Shown piece after piece: positions 1 through 11,155 of a stretch of DNA of 64,000 nt; positions within the stretch are counted from its first letter, which is position 1; each line of letters opens with the position of its first letter. The translations under genes and the position numbers were made by a program. The stretch lies in assembly GCF_037893015.1 (NCBI RefSeq), contig NC_133666.1, positions 626,970,310-627,034,309 of the forward strand, written 5' to 3'. A model generated the notes under the pieces. It was not told where the DNA came from. It was given only the letters and a program-made list of their open reading frames with translations, and made no database searches. The DNA is from Macrotis lagotis (taxonomy: Eukaryota > Chordata > Mammalia > Peramelemorphia > Peramelidae).

Positions 1-680
1 ATTGATTAGTGACTCCTTTCTTTTTCTACATTGTTCTTACATCAGGTAAGTATGCTTTTCTTATTTCTTGATATATGATAGCTAGACTCTTTTTTGGGGT
101 CACAAAGTTCAGATGGTTCAATGGTTCATAAATTTTTTTTCTTCTCTCTTTTCCACATCATTTGTTTTTGCTATTAGATCCCTTACATTTTGTTCTACTT
201 TTTCAGTCTTTTGATTTTTGTTTTTAGTATTTCTTGTTGTTTCATGGAACTATTTGCTTGCCATTGCTAATTGATTGATTATTATATGGACTCTTGTGTC
301 AAACTATCAATTCCTTTCCAATTTTTTCTTCCTTAACTCTCATTTCTTTTCCAGTTTTCGTCTCAAGAATTTTTTTTTTACTCTATGGATATGTAGAATT
401 AGATTTCCAATATTTTGAAGCCCTTTGGACATTACAACTCTTTTCATTTATTATTTACAAATGATTCATTCTTTTCAGCCTAACTATTCTTGAACAAGTC
501 TGAAATTAAAGCTTAAAAAAAACAATAAAAACTTTACCTAGTAAAGAATTATAATTTTAAGTAAATTACAAATTTGCAATTCACAGAAACATTTTTAAAC
601 TTGTGCTTCATCTCTTCCAGGAATTGCAGTTGAGTTTGTACCCACATTGTGTGGTTTTTCTGAGGCTTTTTTGTTTCAGG
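1..680. other. AT-rich intergenic DNA, no gene seen
   Basis: AT-rich sequence with many T runs and no credible reading frame, splice pattern or promoter. Its vocabulary resembles antisense L1 ORF1-region sequence, but I could not align it to a named family. I see nothing else in it. Confidence 0.4.
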
Positions 681-822
681 ATTTTTTGCAAGGTAATGGG
701 GTTAAGTGGCTTGCCCAAGGCCACACAGCTAGGTAATTATTAAGTTTCTGAGGCCAGATTTGAACTCAGGTCCTCCTGACTCCAGGGCCAGTGCTCTATT
801 CACTGTACCACCTAGCTGCCCC
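681..822 (-). repeat. Marsupial tRNA-derived SINE (WSINE/WALLSI-like)
   Basis: Read on the minus strand it starts ggggcagctaggtggtacag, passes through the B-box-like gagttcaaatc and ctagctgtgtggcc, and ends in ttgccttgcaaaaa. It is nearly full length, inserted opposite to the plus strand, and only moderately diverged. Confidence 0.85.
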
Positions 823-1357
823 TGTAATGATGTTCTAATGACATTACTATCAGCCAGCAAAATAGGAATATGCAAATCTCTAAAGAAAGGTCCCTGATGT
901 GAACAGGCTGTAACACAAAAACTAACAAGGAGCTTTGAAGGGCAGGACTAATTGATGTCAAAAAAAAAAGGAATAGTATGATGGGAAGAGAAGATGGGGA
1001 AGAGGGGATGAAACTGCAGGATTTAGGGAAATATCTGCAAACTGGCAGATATTTTTTCATAATTTGTTTCTGGGTCACAAATCTAGTATGAACTTTGAAG
1101 GGAACCTGCATCTAGAAGGCGGCATTCCCATTCAGTAGTCCCTGGCTCTAGGATGTGTACTGATTAAGGAGCAGGTAGTGTAGAATGGTCTCATTTTTAA
1201 CAACCCAGCCTGAAGCCTACATAGGAATAACCAATGCATGAATCCCAGAACAAAGAGGAATCTGTAACTCTATTGTTAAGCCATAAGAACTTTCTAGCTG
1301 TCTGACAGTGACTGAATTTAGCAGCAGCAAGCTCCTAGAAATGGGGCAAGCCAGTGC
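823..1357. other. Intergenic DNA, no gene seen
   Basis: Between two SINEs. The minus-strand frames here are short, hydrophobic and low complexity, with no family resemblance. I see no splice or promoter structure. Confidence 0.4.
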
Positions 1358-1502
1358 TTTTTTTTTTTGCAAGACAATGGAGTTAAGTGATTTATCCAAG
1401 GTCACACAGATAAGTAAATATTAAGTGTCTAAGGCTGGATTTGAACTCAGGTCCTCCTGATTCCAGGGCTGGTGCTCTATCCACTGTACCATCTAGCTGC
1501 CC
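1358..1502 (-). repeat. Marsupial tRNA-derived SINE
   Basis: Same family as the other WSINE-like copies: a T-rich tail complement (ttttttttttgcaagacaatgg) at the left and the head complement (accatctagctgccc) at the right. It is more diverged than the copies at 3184 or 36948. Confidence 0.85.
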
Positions 1503-1919
1503 TGAGACAGTCCTTTTGATACTCAAACTCCAACCCAGATTGGAAACTTTCAGATCATAATCTATAAAGGCAAAAATCCAACTTTGTCCTAAATCATAGT
1601 ACTTTTGGGATTCTCAGCCAGAGTTGTCTCTGATATCTCAAAAAAACAGTAGGAGGACCAGTCCATACTTTCCTTCAAGTGTGTAGTACTTAGCTCTAAC
1701 ATAAGGTCTAAAAACAAAAAGTGAACTGGGGAAAAAGTGAACAAAAGAAGAATCCTATTATAAAAACCTATTAGAGTATCAGGGGAAACTCAAGGAAAAG
1801 AGAATAATTTCAAAGCATTTACAACCAAAGATGAAAAAAATAAAAAAATCACCTTGAGTACAAGTCTAACTAAAATTGTTGGAAGTGATGAAGCAAGAAA
1901 TAAGCTTTAAAGAGCTTAA

Positions 1920-2215
1920 ATTTTTAAAATTGAATTTTATTTTTTCGGTTATAAAGTATTGCTTTCTCAACTTCCTTTCCCTCTTTCCCATTGAACAAAA
2001 AGAAAAACAGAACACATAACAAATATGCATCATTAGGCAAAACTAATCCCCATATTGGCTATTCCCAAAAATATATATCTCATTAGGTATCTTAAGTCCA
2101 TTACCTCTCTAGCAGGAGTTGAGTGGCATGTTTCATCTTCTTTCCTCCAGATTCATGATTTATCATTTCATTGATAAAATTTTTGTTACTTTTTAAAAAA
2201 TTCAATTTCATTTTA
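1920..2215 (-). repeat. Old L1-like fragment, antisense
   Basis: Contains phrases I associate with marsupial L1-related 3' sequence read in reverse, such as ttgaattttattttttcggt, catattggctattcccaaaa and ggcatgtttcatcttctttc. No reading frame is preserved. Family assignment is from memory and uncertain. Confidence 0.4.
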
Positions 2216-2320
2216 ATTTCAGGTTAAAATCCTCTCCTTCCCTCTACCTCCTCTTCTACCCACTGAGGAGGCAAGAAAAACAAAATCAATTCAAATCTAT
2301 AAAGTTATACAAAACAGATT

Positions 2321-2413
2321 TTTTTAGGTTTTTTTTGCAAGGCAGTGGGGTTAAAGTGGCTTGTCCAAGGCCACACAGCTAGGTAATTATTAAGTGTCTG
2401 AGGCCAGATTTGA
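2321..2413 (-). repeat. Truncated marsupial SINE
   Basis: The 3' two thirds of the WSINE-like element on the minus strand (tail, the ctagctgtgtggcc box, ending at tcaaatctggcct). The head is missing. Confidence 0.8.
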
Positions 2414-2488
2414 CAAAAAAAAATTTGCATTAAAATTAAGTTTATATAGATGAAATTAAAGCACTAAAAGAAAAAATGAAAAATTACG

Positions 2489-2697
2489 TGCCAGACACTA
2501 TGCTAAGCATTTTATAGTTATTATTTCATTTGACTCTCACATCTATTATCCCCATTTTACAGTTGAGGAAACTGAGGCAGGCAGATTAAATGATTTGACC
2601 TGATCACACAATTAGTAAGTGCCTGAGGCTAGATTTTAATTTAGTACTTCCTGACTCCAGAGTTAATGTTCTAATCATTGCACTACCTAGATGTCTC
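2489..2697 (-). repeat. MIR-family SINE
   Basis: Shows the MIR hallmark order seen in reverse orientation: gtgccagacactatgctaag, ccccattttacagttgagga, aactgaggcaggcag, then a loose cacacaattagtaagtg. Divergence is high, as expected for this ancient family. Confidence 0.75.
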
Positions 2698-3183
2698 CCC
2701 CCCCCAAAAAAAAGAAGTGAAATTGTAGAAGAAAGATTGGTAAAAGAATTAACAACTTGGAACAAGATGTATAGACCTTTGTCCATGCAACAAGCTCCCT
2801 GGAAATTAGAATGGATCAAATAGAAGCTAATGAATCCATGACTCAACAACAATAAAAAGACTAAAAACAAAACTAAAAGACTGAAAAAAAGAAAAGTGCA
2901 TGTAAAGTATCTCACAGCAAATACAAATGGCCTAAAAAACAAATCAGAGATCTAAATAAGAATCATTTCACTACCAGAAATCCATGACCAAAGAGAATGA
3001 CTGAACATTATATTTCAAGGAATGATAAAAGAAAATTGTCCAGATCTTGTAGATTGAACCAGAGAGCAAAATAGAAAGAATTCACCAGTTTGGAGCAGAA
3101 CCAAGATGACAAGAATTTAGGTAGGAACTCACCCCAGCTCTCCCCCAAACCCCTCCAAATACCTTTAAAAATGACTCTAAACA

Positions 3184-3342
3184 GGGTGGCTAGGTGGCGC
3201 AGTGGATAAAGCACCAGCCCTGGAGTCAGGAGTACCTGGGTTCAAATGTGGTCTCAGACACTTAATAATCACCTAGCTGTGTGGCCTTGGGCAAGCCACT
3301 TAACCCCATTTGCCTTGCAAAAAACCTAAAAACAAACAAACA
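3184..3342 (+). repeat. Marsupial SINE inserted in the L1 5' region
   Basis: Full-length WSINE-like copy (gggtggctaggtggcgcagt ... ttgccttgcaaaaaacc). Short near-duplicates flank it (atgactctaaac on the left, atgactaaac on the right), so it landed inside the older L1-like unit. This gives a relative age: SINE younger than the LINE. Confidence 0.9.
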
Positions 3343-4997
3343 TGACTAAACAAATTCTAAAGTGGCAGAACCCACCAAAAAACCAAACAACTGAAGTGAA
3401 ACAATTTTCTAGCCCAAAACAACTTAGAAAGTAGGCAAGAAAAGTCTGGTACACCAAGGTGAGAGAGGATCCATGTCAGCTCAGACTCAATCTCAGCAAA
3501 CTAGGAGCAGTCCTTACTTTCAGAGCTCTCAGTCCACAGGTGGTAAGGGGTCTGAAAAACTGGTTAGAAGGAAATTATAGGAGTCTATTTGCTATGGAAC
3601 TTTGTTGCTTTGCCCCTACTCAAATCCAGGTCACAGTCCTGGGTGGCAGTCCCAGGGTGAGGAAGAACAGTAGCATACTAGGGCTTGGGGCTGAAGGGGA
3701 TCAGAGACCCTCCTCCAGTTCCAGGGAAGAAAAGAGTTCAGAGCATAGGTCAGGAGAGTAGTAAACACCTCTCTTTAGATCATAAAACTTGCAGGTTTCA
3801 ATGCACCCTTCATCCCAGAAGCAGAGCCCTACTTTAAGAGAGTTAAAATCAAGACATAAGTTCAGAACATAAGCAAACAACAGAAAAAAAAATCTGACCA
3901 AAAAAAAATTACTATGGTCACCAGGAAGATCAAAATGCAAACTCAGAACACAATAATAAAGTCAAAAGTTCCTATATCCAAAGCCTGCAAGAAAAATATG
4001 AATTTGTCTCATGCCATAGAAGAGCTCAGAAAGGCTTCTGAAAAATCAAGTGAGAGAGAGGAAAAATTGGAAAGAGAAATGAGAATAATGGAAGAAAATC
4101 ATGAAAAATGAGTCAATAGCTTGGTAAAGGAGACATTAAAAAGATACTGAAGAAAATAATACCTAGTCAAAGAAGAGAAGAATGCCTTAAAAAACCAGAA
4201 TTGGACAAATGGAAAAAGAGGCACAAAAATTCATTGAAGAAAAAAACTTAAAAAAGCATAATTCCTTAAAAATTAGATGAGCAATTAGAAGTTAATGACT
4301 TTATGAGAAATCAAGAAACAATAAAAACCAAAACAATAAAAAATAGAAGACAATGTGAAATATCTCACTGGAAAAACAACTGACCTGCAAAATAGATCCA
4401 GGAGAGATAATTTAAAAATTATTGGATTAGTTGAAAGCAGTGATCAAAAGAAGAACCTAGATATTATCTTTCATGAAATTATCAAGGAAAAACTATTCTG
4501 ATAGCCTAGAACCAGAAGGTAAAATAGAAAATTTAAAAATCTACTTGTCACCTCCTTAAAGAGATTTCAAAATTAAAACTCTCAGGAATATTATGACCAA
4601 ATTCCAGAGCTCCCAGATCAAGGAGAAAATATTGCAAGTAGCCAGAAAGAAAGAATTCAAGTACCAGTGAGGATAACACAAGATTTAGCAGTTTCTACAT
4701 TAAAGGACCATTAGGGTTTGGAATATGATACTTTGCAAGGCAAAAGAACTTGGATTACTCTTTCAAGTGAAAAGATGTACATTCAAAGACATAGGGGACT
4801 TTCAAACTTTCCTTAGGAAAGAATCAGAGCTGAACAGAAATTTTGACTTTCAAATACAAGACTCAAGAAAGCATAAAAAGGAAAACAAGAAAGAGAAATC
4901 ATAAGGGACTTAATGATGTTGAACTGTTTATAGTTCTATATGGGAAAATAATACTGTTAACTCATATGAACTTTCCCATTATTAGGGCAGTTAAAAG

Positions 4998-4998
<1 letters not shown>

Positions 4999-5082
<84 letters not shown>
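4999..5082 (+). repeat. Compound microsatellite (TA)n(GA)n
   Basis: About 40 bp of pure TA followed directly by about 40 bp of pure GA inside the L1-like unit. It accounts for the short IYIYIY and SLSLSL translations seen on the two strands. Confidence 0.95.
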
Positions 5083-5085
<3 letters not shown>

Positions 5086-6165
5086 AGTGAAGGGAAATAC
5101 AGTTAACAACAGTAACTGAAAAAAAAATCTTGAAGTGAGTTTTTCTGGTAAAGGTCTCATTTCTCAAACATATAGAGAATTGAGTCAAATTTATAAAAAT
5201 AAGAACCTTTCTCCAATTAATAAGTGATCAAAAGTTATGAATAGTTTTCAGATGAAGTTATCCATACTATCTATAGCCATATTTTTAAAATATTCTCATT
5301 ATTAATTAGAGCAATGCAAATTAAAACTATTCTGAGGTGTATCTCATACCTATTTGATTGGCTAATAGGACAGAAAATGAAAAAAATGGCAAATGTCAGA
5401 GGGGGATATAGAGAAAATGAGATATTACTGCATTGTTGGTAGACTTGTAAACAAATTCAGTAATTTCTGTAGAGCATTTTGGATCTATGCCCAAAGGGCT
5501 GCAAAATGATGCACATCCTTTGACCTAGCAATGTCACTACTAGGTCTGTATCCCCAAAGAAATGAAAAACAAAAAGGAAAAGTACCTATATGTACAAGGA
5601 TATTTATAGCAGTTCTTCTGTGGCAAGGCATTGGAAATTGAGGGGAATGACTATTTAGTTGTGGAATGGCTAAACAAATTGTGATTTTCATGGAATGTAT
5701 AAGAAATGAGTAGGATTCTCTAAGAAAAACCTGGAAAAACTCAAACAACTTGATGAAAAATCAAATATACGATATACAAAGTAGCAGCAATATTGTAGGA
5801 AGATCAGCTGTGAATGATTTTGTTTTTTTCAGCAATACAATTCCTCAAGTCAGCTCTGAAGGACTATCCATCCCCAGAGATAGATCTGATGGTTTTCAGA
5901 ATACAGATTGAAGCATCCTATTTTACTTTATTTTTCTTGTAGTTTCTTTTTTTTGGGGGGGGGGAGTTTGTTTTCTATCACAACATGAGTTGCATGTTTT
6001 GCATGTCTACATATTTATAAATTGCTTGCTTTCTCAATGGGGGTGTGGGGAAAGAGGAAGGGAGAGAATTTGGAACTCAAACTTTTAAAAAATTTTAAAA
6101 ATTGTTTTTACAAGTAATTGGGAAAAATAAAACAATAATTAAATAAATTTTTAAAAAGGAAAGTC

Positions 6166-7235
6166 CACCAATTATCTCTCAAAAGAAACCCTAAAAATAA
6201 AAACTCCCAGGAACATTATAACTAAAATCTAGAGCTTCCAGATAAAAAAAACAAATACTTAAACTAAAAAGAAGGAACTCAAGTACCAAGAAGTCACAGT
6301 CAGTTTCATGTGATTTAGCATCTACCATAATAAAGCTTGGAATATGATCTTCCAGAAGACAAATGATATATCACCGTGGTGGAGGTGGAGGTGGAGGTGA
6401 GTTGGATTTTTAATGAAATAGAAGATTTTCAAGCATGCCTGATGAAAAGGCCAGAGCTATATAGAAATATTGTAGTGCAAATGCAGTAATAAAGAGAAAC
6501 ATTAAAAGGTAACAATTATAAGGGACTAAAAGGATAAACTATATATTTTAATATGAGTAGATGAGACTTGTGTCCCCTGTGAATCCTATTATCATCAAGG
6601 GGTTTTAGAGGGAATCTGATTAGACAGAGGATCTGGGAGTAGTTCTTTATTTGTTTGGTGGGCAGAGTGGAGGGGTTGGGAGTAGATCTGAAAGATGGAG
6701 GAAATTTTCTCACATGAATACCTAGAACAAATGGAGGAGGTGCTCCAAGGTGGTACAGTGGATAGAGCACCAGCTCTAGAGTCAGGAGTATCTGAGTTCA
6801 TTTAATACTTGGGCAAGTCGCTTAACCTTATTACTTTGCAACCCCACCCCCCCAAATGTAAGTTTATACAAGCAAGGAAGATGGGGAAATAAGGTGACAT
6901 TTGTACTTCATAGTCATCTGAACTGGTAAAAGGAGCAGAAAATTCATTCATAGAGAAAAACAGAAATACATTTCATTCAATAGGGAAACAGTAAAAAAGG
7001 GGGACAATGAAAGGGGAATAAAAGGAAGAGTAGATTAAGGGAAGGAATAGTTAAAAGTGGAGCAAACCCTAAGAATTTACACAAATATTTATAGTAGCCC
7101 TTTTTTGCAGTGGCAACTTATTGGAAACAAACTGCCCATCAATTAGGGAATGGTTGAAAAAGTACTGTAATATAATATGATGAAAAAGAATTGTGCTATT
7201 AGAAATACTGAAGGTAGAAAAAATAAAAAATAATA
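6166..7235 (+). mobile_element. Second half-L1-like fragment, 5' truncated
   Basis: Begins in ORF1-like sequence (ggaacattataactaaaatc, aagcttggaatatgatcttcc, gatgaaaaggccagagct), the same phrases as in the unit at 3070. After an inserted SINE it passes to the L1 3' region (aaatatttatagtagccctt, cccatcaattagggaatggt). Again no RT domain lies between. Strongly decayed, with no usable frame. Confidence 0.5.
6740..6845 (+). repeat. Diverged marsupial SINE
   Basis: Recognisable by ggtggtacagtggatagagcaccagct and cttgggcaagtcgcttaacc. The central section is partly deleted. Confidence 0.75.
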
Positions 7236-7249
7236 ATGAAGGAGGTGGT

Positions 7250-7450
7250 TTTTGTGAAACCTGTAAGAAGTATAGATAGAATCCTGAGCCTGAAGTCAGA
7301 AAAAACTAATTTCAAATCCAACCTCAGATATTAACTTGTGTGACCCATAACAAACCACCTTGTCTGTAGCTATGTGCTCTGTCTGCCCAAGTTTCCTCAA
7401 GTGTAAAATGACAATATCATTTAATTTATAAAATCAATGACTGTTGACCA
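7250..7450 (+). repeat. Old SINE/MIR-like remnant
   Basis: Contains gcctgaagtcagaaaaa, caaatccaacctcagatatt and aagtttcctcaagtgtaaaatg in MIR-like order on the plus strand. Heavily diverged. Confidence 0.45.
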
Positions 7451-7499
7451 CAAATGTATATGGACAACTTTTTTATTTTTATTTATTTTTTGTTTTTGT

Positions 7500-7630
7500 T
7501 TTTGCAAGGCCAATGGGGTTAGTTAAGTGACTTGCCCAAGCTCACACAGGTAGATAATTGTTAAGTTCTGAGGTCAGATTTAAACTTGAACTAGGCCCTG
7601 TGCTCTATCCATTGCACCACCTAGCTGTTC
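7500..7630 (-). repeat. Marsupial SINE
   Basis: Minus-strand WSINE-like copy (tttgcaaggccaatggggtt ... ccattgcaccacctagctg) with small internal changes. Confidence 0.8.
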
Positions 7631-7779
7631 TCCAATGTTTCCCTGCCAGGGAGAGGGAGAAAGAAAGAGAAGGTGATGGGCAAATGTGTAACTTATAAAT
7701 TTGTAACTGGATAAATGCTGAAAAACAACCATAGTTTGTAACTGGAAAAATTAAATATCAATTAAAAATAAATAAATGG

Positions 7780-7945
7780 GGGGCAGCCAGGTGGTGCAGT
7801 GGATAGAGCATCGACCCTGAGACACTTAATAATTGCCTAGCTGTGTGAACTTGGGCAAGTCACTCAACTGTATTGCCTTAAACAAACAAATAAATAAATA
7901 AAAATGTAAATAAATGAACGAATGAATGAATGAATGAATGAAAAA
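7780..7945 (+). repeat. Marsupial SINE with (AAAT)n/(AATG)n tail
   Basis: A plus-strand SINE (ggggcagccaggtggtgcag ... gtattgccttaaac) with an internal deletion. It is followed by a simple-repeat tail that drifts from aaat to aatg units, a common fate of SINE A-tails. Confidence 0.8.
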
Positions 7946-8099
7946 AAGAAAGGTCAAATAAGATGTTATTTGTAGAGTGTTTAGCAGACTTCCCAGGACA
8001 TAGGAGGTACTTAATAAATGTTTAATAAAGTTGTATGAATTACTGTAGAATGAAGTCTGCTGACCCAGCAGGGGGATAATCGATACATTAACAATATGA

Positions 8100-8198
8100 T
8101 TAAGAGGGCAGAGTATAGAGCGCAAGTCCTAAATTGAGAAGGATCTTCATGGGACCTCAGACACTTAATGGCTATGTGACCCTGCGCAAGTTACTGGA
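8100..8198 (+). repeat. SINE fragment upstream of the retrogene
   Basis: Partial and diverged: ctcagacacttaatggctatgtgaccctg followed by gcgcaagttactgg, the middle part of a tRNA-SINE. It ends about 40 bp before the retrogene insertion point. Confidence 0.6.
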
Positions 8199-8222
8199 TT
8201 CTGGCGTTGTTTTTTTTTTTTT

Positions 8223-8238
8223 AAAGACTTAACTCTGA
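8223..8238 (+). repeat. Left target-site duplication of the ATP6V0D1 retrocopy
   Basis: aaagacttaactctga here corresponds to aagacttagaaactctga at 10111-10128, on the far side of the A-rich tail; they differ by a small insertion. The left copy follows a T run, giving the TT|AAA context typical of L1 endonuclease cleavage. This brackets the retrocopy as about 8239-10110. Confidence 0.6.
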
Positions 8239-8311
8239 GCCTAGCAACACGTCATCTGCTCCGCGGGGGCCAGGTCTTGATTGGTTCCACCGGGCGACCG
8301 CTGCGGCCGGG
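8239..8311 (+). promoter_or_regulatory. Retrogene 5' UTR / candidate promoter
   Basis: About 73 bp of GC-rich sequence between the left duplication and the ATG. It contains ACGTCAT (an ATF/CRE-like half site), a CCAAT box in reverse (gattggtt) and GCGG-rich sequence ending gcggccgggATGT. It is probably the parent gene's 5' UTR carried along by retroposition. These motifs could support transcription at the new site; that function is inferred. Confidence 0.45.
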
Positions 8312-9373
8312 ATGTCCATGTTCATATTCCCAGAGCTCTGCTTCAACGTTGACAACGGCTACTTGGATGGGTTGGTCCGGGGCTTCAAGGCCGGGGTGCT
8401 GAAAGTCTCGGATTATCGCCACCTGGTCCAGTGTGAGACACTCGAGGATCTGAAACTCCACCTCCAGACCACCGACTATGGGAACTTCCTGGCAAATGAG
8501 GTATCCCCGCTAACGGTTTCAAACCTGGACGATAAACTCAGGGAGAAGATGGTGAGCGAGTTCCGCCACATGAGGAATCAGGCCTACCAACCACTGGCCA
8601 AATTCCTGGACTTCATTACCTACAGTTACATGATCGACAATGTCATCCTGCTGATAACGGGGACCTTGCACCATCGTACCGTCCCCGAGCTGGTGCATAA
8701 GTGTCACCCTCTAGGCAGCTTTGAGCAGATGGAAACCGTGAGCATTGCTCAGACGACGGAAGAACTCTATAATGCTATCTTAGTGGATTCCCCACTCTTT
8801 TCATTCTTCCATGACTACATCTCCCAGCAGGACCTCGAGCAGTTGAACATCGAGATCATTCGAAACACGCTGTACAAAGCCTACCTAGAGGCTTTTTACA
8901 ACTTCTGCTTCTCCCTAGGGGGCAAGACGGCAGAAACCATGTGTCCGATCCTGGCGTTTGAGGCTGACCGCAGAGCCTTCATCATCACCATCAACTCTTT
9001 TGGCACTGAACTCACCAAGGAGGACCGGGCCAAGCTCTTCCCCCACTGTGGGAAGCTCTACCCTGAGGGTCTGACCATGCTGGCCCAAGCGGACGACTAC
9101 GAGGGGGTCAAAACTGTGGCTGACTATTACCCGAAATATAGAATGCTCTTTGAAGAAGTTGCCAAAAATCCTTGCCAGAAGACCCTGGAGGACCGATTCT
9201 TTGAGCATGAGGTGAAACTGAACAAGCTAACCTTTCTCAAGAACTTCCACTTTGGGGTCTTCTACGCCTTCGTGAAGCTCAAGGAGCAGGAATGCCGTAA
9301 CATTGTATGGATCGCTGAATGCATCGCCCAGCGCAACTGGAACCAGATCTACAACTATATCCCCATCTTCTAG
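8312..9373 (+). CDS. ATP6V0D1: V-ATPase V0 subunit d1 retrogene, intact
   Basis: A single uninterrupted frame of 353 codons that aligns end to end with vertebrate ATP6V0D1 (351 residues). Conserved blocks include [103 protein letters not shown] and [13 protein letters not shown], ending in NYIPIF. Subunit d sits on the cytosolic face of the membrane c-ring and couples it to the central stalk of the proton pump. The parent gene is multi-exonic, so this intronless copy with an A-rich tail and flanking duplications is a retrocopy. By eye it differs from d1 at many positions (for example MSMFIFPEL versus MSFFPEL, and [12 protein letters not shown] versus HRAKIDNYIPIF) yet has no stop or frameshift, which suggests selection for function. 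It is closer to d1 than to d2. Expression cannot be judged from sequence. Confidence 0.92.
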   Translation: MSMFIFPELCFNVDNGYLDGLVRGFKAGVLKVSDYRHLVQCETLEDLKLHLQTTDYGNFLANEVSPLTVSNLDDKLREKMVSEFRHMRNQAYQPLAKFLDFITYSYMIDNVILLITGTLHHRTVPELVHKCHPLGSFEQMETVSIAQTTEELYNAILVDSPLFSFFHDYISQQDLEQLNIEIIRNTLYKAYLEAFYNFCFSLGGKTAETMCPILAFEADRRAFIITINSFGTELTKEDRAKLFPHCGKLYPEGLTMLAQADDYEGVKTVADYYPKYRMLFEEVAKNPCQKTLEDRFFEHEVKLNKLTFLKNFHFGVFYAFVKLKEQECRNIVWIAECIAQRNWNQIYNYIPIF

Positions 9374-10110
9374 CTGCCCGCTTTCCTAATCTTTGGCCAT
9401 GACTCCATGAAGCCCTCTGGGGACAGATGATGGTCTTTGTGCCCCAGATACTATGCATATGTATATTTTTTTGTGGTTATTGTTTGGACCTGTTCCATAT
9501 ACCCGTAATATTGATGAAGCAGGGCTCCCTCTCCTTTTTCCCTTTCCCCAACCTTTAGACTTGGGCCCCCAGAGCTGTGTTAGAGCAGAGTCTTAAGATC
9601 CTGGTATCAGAGCTGAGCCCCCACCTCCACAGTACCCTCTGTAACTTCTGTGTTGTTAAATCTGTTGCCCTAAGAAAGATGAACATGGGGGTAGTCTTGA
9701 TGTTTTTCAGTTGTTAAAGAGCATTCTGAGATCATTTTGATAATCCTTCAAGAAAGTCAACTTGATTGTCCTGGAGTTTACCCAGCTCTTGCCAACCTCT
9801 TTCCTCTCATCTACCCTAGGACCCTACTCCCAGTGAAAATGACCAGCCTATGTGCTGTGGCAAGGGAGACTCCACATAGTTATGCCTCTCCTCAAATATA
9901 CCTGTGCATTTATATATAAGTGTATACAGAACTCCCCCATCAGCAAAAGCCAGGGCTCTGGCCCTAGAAGCCTTTCCTCTCCCTATCACTCTTCCCTAGG
10001 AGACTTTGCTGTCTCTCTTTTCTTAAACTCACCCAAATGTTTTTGTGTTTCTCTTAACAATAAAACTGCCCATTCTGTGGGTGAGGGAATTAAAAAAAAG
10101 TTTAAAAAAT
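9374..10110 (+). other. Retrogene 3' UTR with poly(A) signal and A-rich tail
   Basis: 737 bp without a credible frame follow the stop. An AATAAA at 10059-10064 is followed about 25 bp later by an A-rich tract (taaaaaaaagtttaaaaaat, 10091-10110), then by the right-hand duplication. This is the expected 3' end of a reverse-transcribed polyadenylated mRNA. Confidence 0.7.
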
Positions 10111-10128
10111 AAGACTTAGAAACTCTGA
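10111..10128 (+). repeat. Right target-site duplication of the retrocopy
   Basis: aagacttagaaactctga, the partner of 8223-8238. It immediately follows the A-rich tail. Confidence 0.6.
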
Positions 10129-10720
10129 TCATTTTAATGGTTAACCATGACTCCCAGAGGACTCATGATGAATATACTACCTACTTCCTAATATAGAAGT
10201 GAAAGCCATGTTTTTCTGAACATGGCCAAGTAGGATTTTTGTTTGACAGGAGGTTAGCCAGAAGCCTGAGGACCATAGGAAAGGGTGTCACTGGTAAAGT
10301 CAGTGCACATGTTCAATAGCTCCCTAGAAAGATCAGAGACAGGCCAGGAAAATGTACTGTTGCAGGGTTCTGGGTCTGGAGGCAGCAAAAGCAGAGGGAT
10401 TCAAGAAAGCTTATGGATAATCTGAAAGCCCCCAAGAAGGAACCTTGTAGGGAAAAGGGCAGCAACCAGTATGGTGCTGCAGGGACATCCCAGGGAATGC
10501 TCTCTCCTGAGCTAGAGAGAGACCTAAAGAACCATCACTGTGAACTACAGAGATCCAGAGGATTCTAACATTCAGAGGCAGAGATCAAAGCAAGACTGCA
10601 GAGAATCCAGAATGAGATCAGGATGAGTCTACTTTCCCTCTTACAAGAACAGAAAAGAGTGGGAGCCTTGTACTGACACAAAGCCTTAATTCAAGAGCTA
10701 AAGCTGTAGAGAGTAATACA

Positions 10721-10724
10721 ACAG

Positions 10725-10750
<26 letters not shown>
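10721..10750 (+). repeat. (AC)n microsatellite
   Basis: About 15 uninterrupted AC dinucleotides. Confidence 0.95.
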
Positions 10751-10755
<5 letters not shown>

Positions 10756-10944
10756 CGCAATAAAAATTATCATAAATCTAGAGGTCTCCTAAAAGATTCC
10801 TACAAAGGGATTCCCCTCAATGGGAAAATAATTTCCCATAAGAATACCTAGAAGAAATTAAAGTTCTGGAAGAAATGGAAGAATAAATAGCTTTGAAGAG
10901 AAAGTGTTAAATCATAGTCAAAGCAGACCCTGAAAATTTGCTCT

Positions 10945-11155
10945 TGTTGTTCAGTAGTGTCATCCTTCATGGTCCCATTTGGGATTTTCTTGGCAAAAAT
11001 AATACAGTGATTTGTCATTTTCTTCTCCAGATCATTTTACAGATGAAGTGAAGCAGAAAGAGTTAAGTGACTTGCCCAGAGTCAGAGATCAGATTTGAAC
11101 TGAACATATTTAGTTCTTCCTAACTATAGGCCTAACTCCTAGCTGTTCACTCTGA
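10945..11155 (-). repeat. Old marsupial SINE, longer subfamily
   Basis: Reverse-orientation copy of the SINE carrying the phrase gggattttcttggcaaaaat ... ttcttctccagatcatttta ... gttaagtgacttgccca. This is the same longer family as at 45153, 59466 and 62133. Confidence 0.65.

Larger units (their letters stand above)
3070..6165 (+). mobile_element. Half-L1-like LINE: 5' region and ORF1 joined to an L1 3' tail
   Basis: The left part (about 3090-4140) resembles a marsupial L1 5' region with a decayed ORF1 start at 3914 (MVTRKIKMQTQN...), followed by a charged coiled-coil-like stretch (SSEREEKLEREMRI). ORF1-like sequence continues with breaks to about 4960. After a (TA)n(GA)n tract, sequence from about 5220 to 6165 matches the L1 3' end, including cctttgacctagcaatgtcactactaggtctg, the equivalent of the conserved LPYDPAIPLLGIYP block, and a final tacaagtaattgggaaaaat before an A-rich tail. 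No reverse transcriptase or endonuclease block lies between. A SINE is inserted at 3184. Not coding today. Confidence 0.65.

Noticed and set aside
3914-4111. Short frame MVTRKIKMQTQN...
   Set aside because: It is the N-terminal remnant of an L1-type ORF1 inside a decayed LINE, not a host gene. Described as part of that element.
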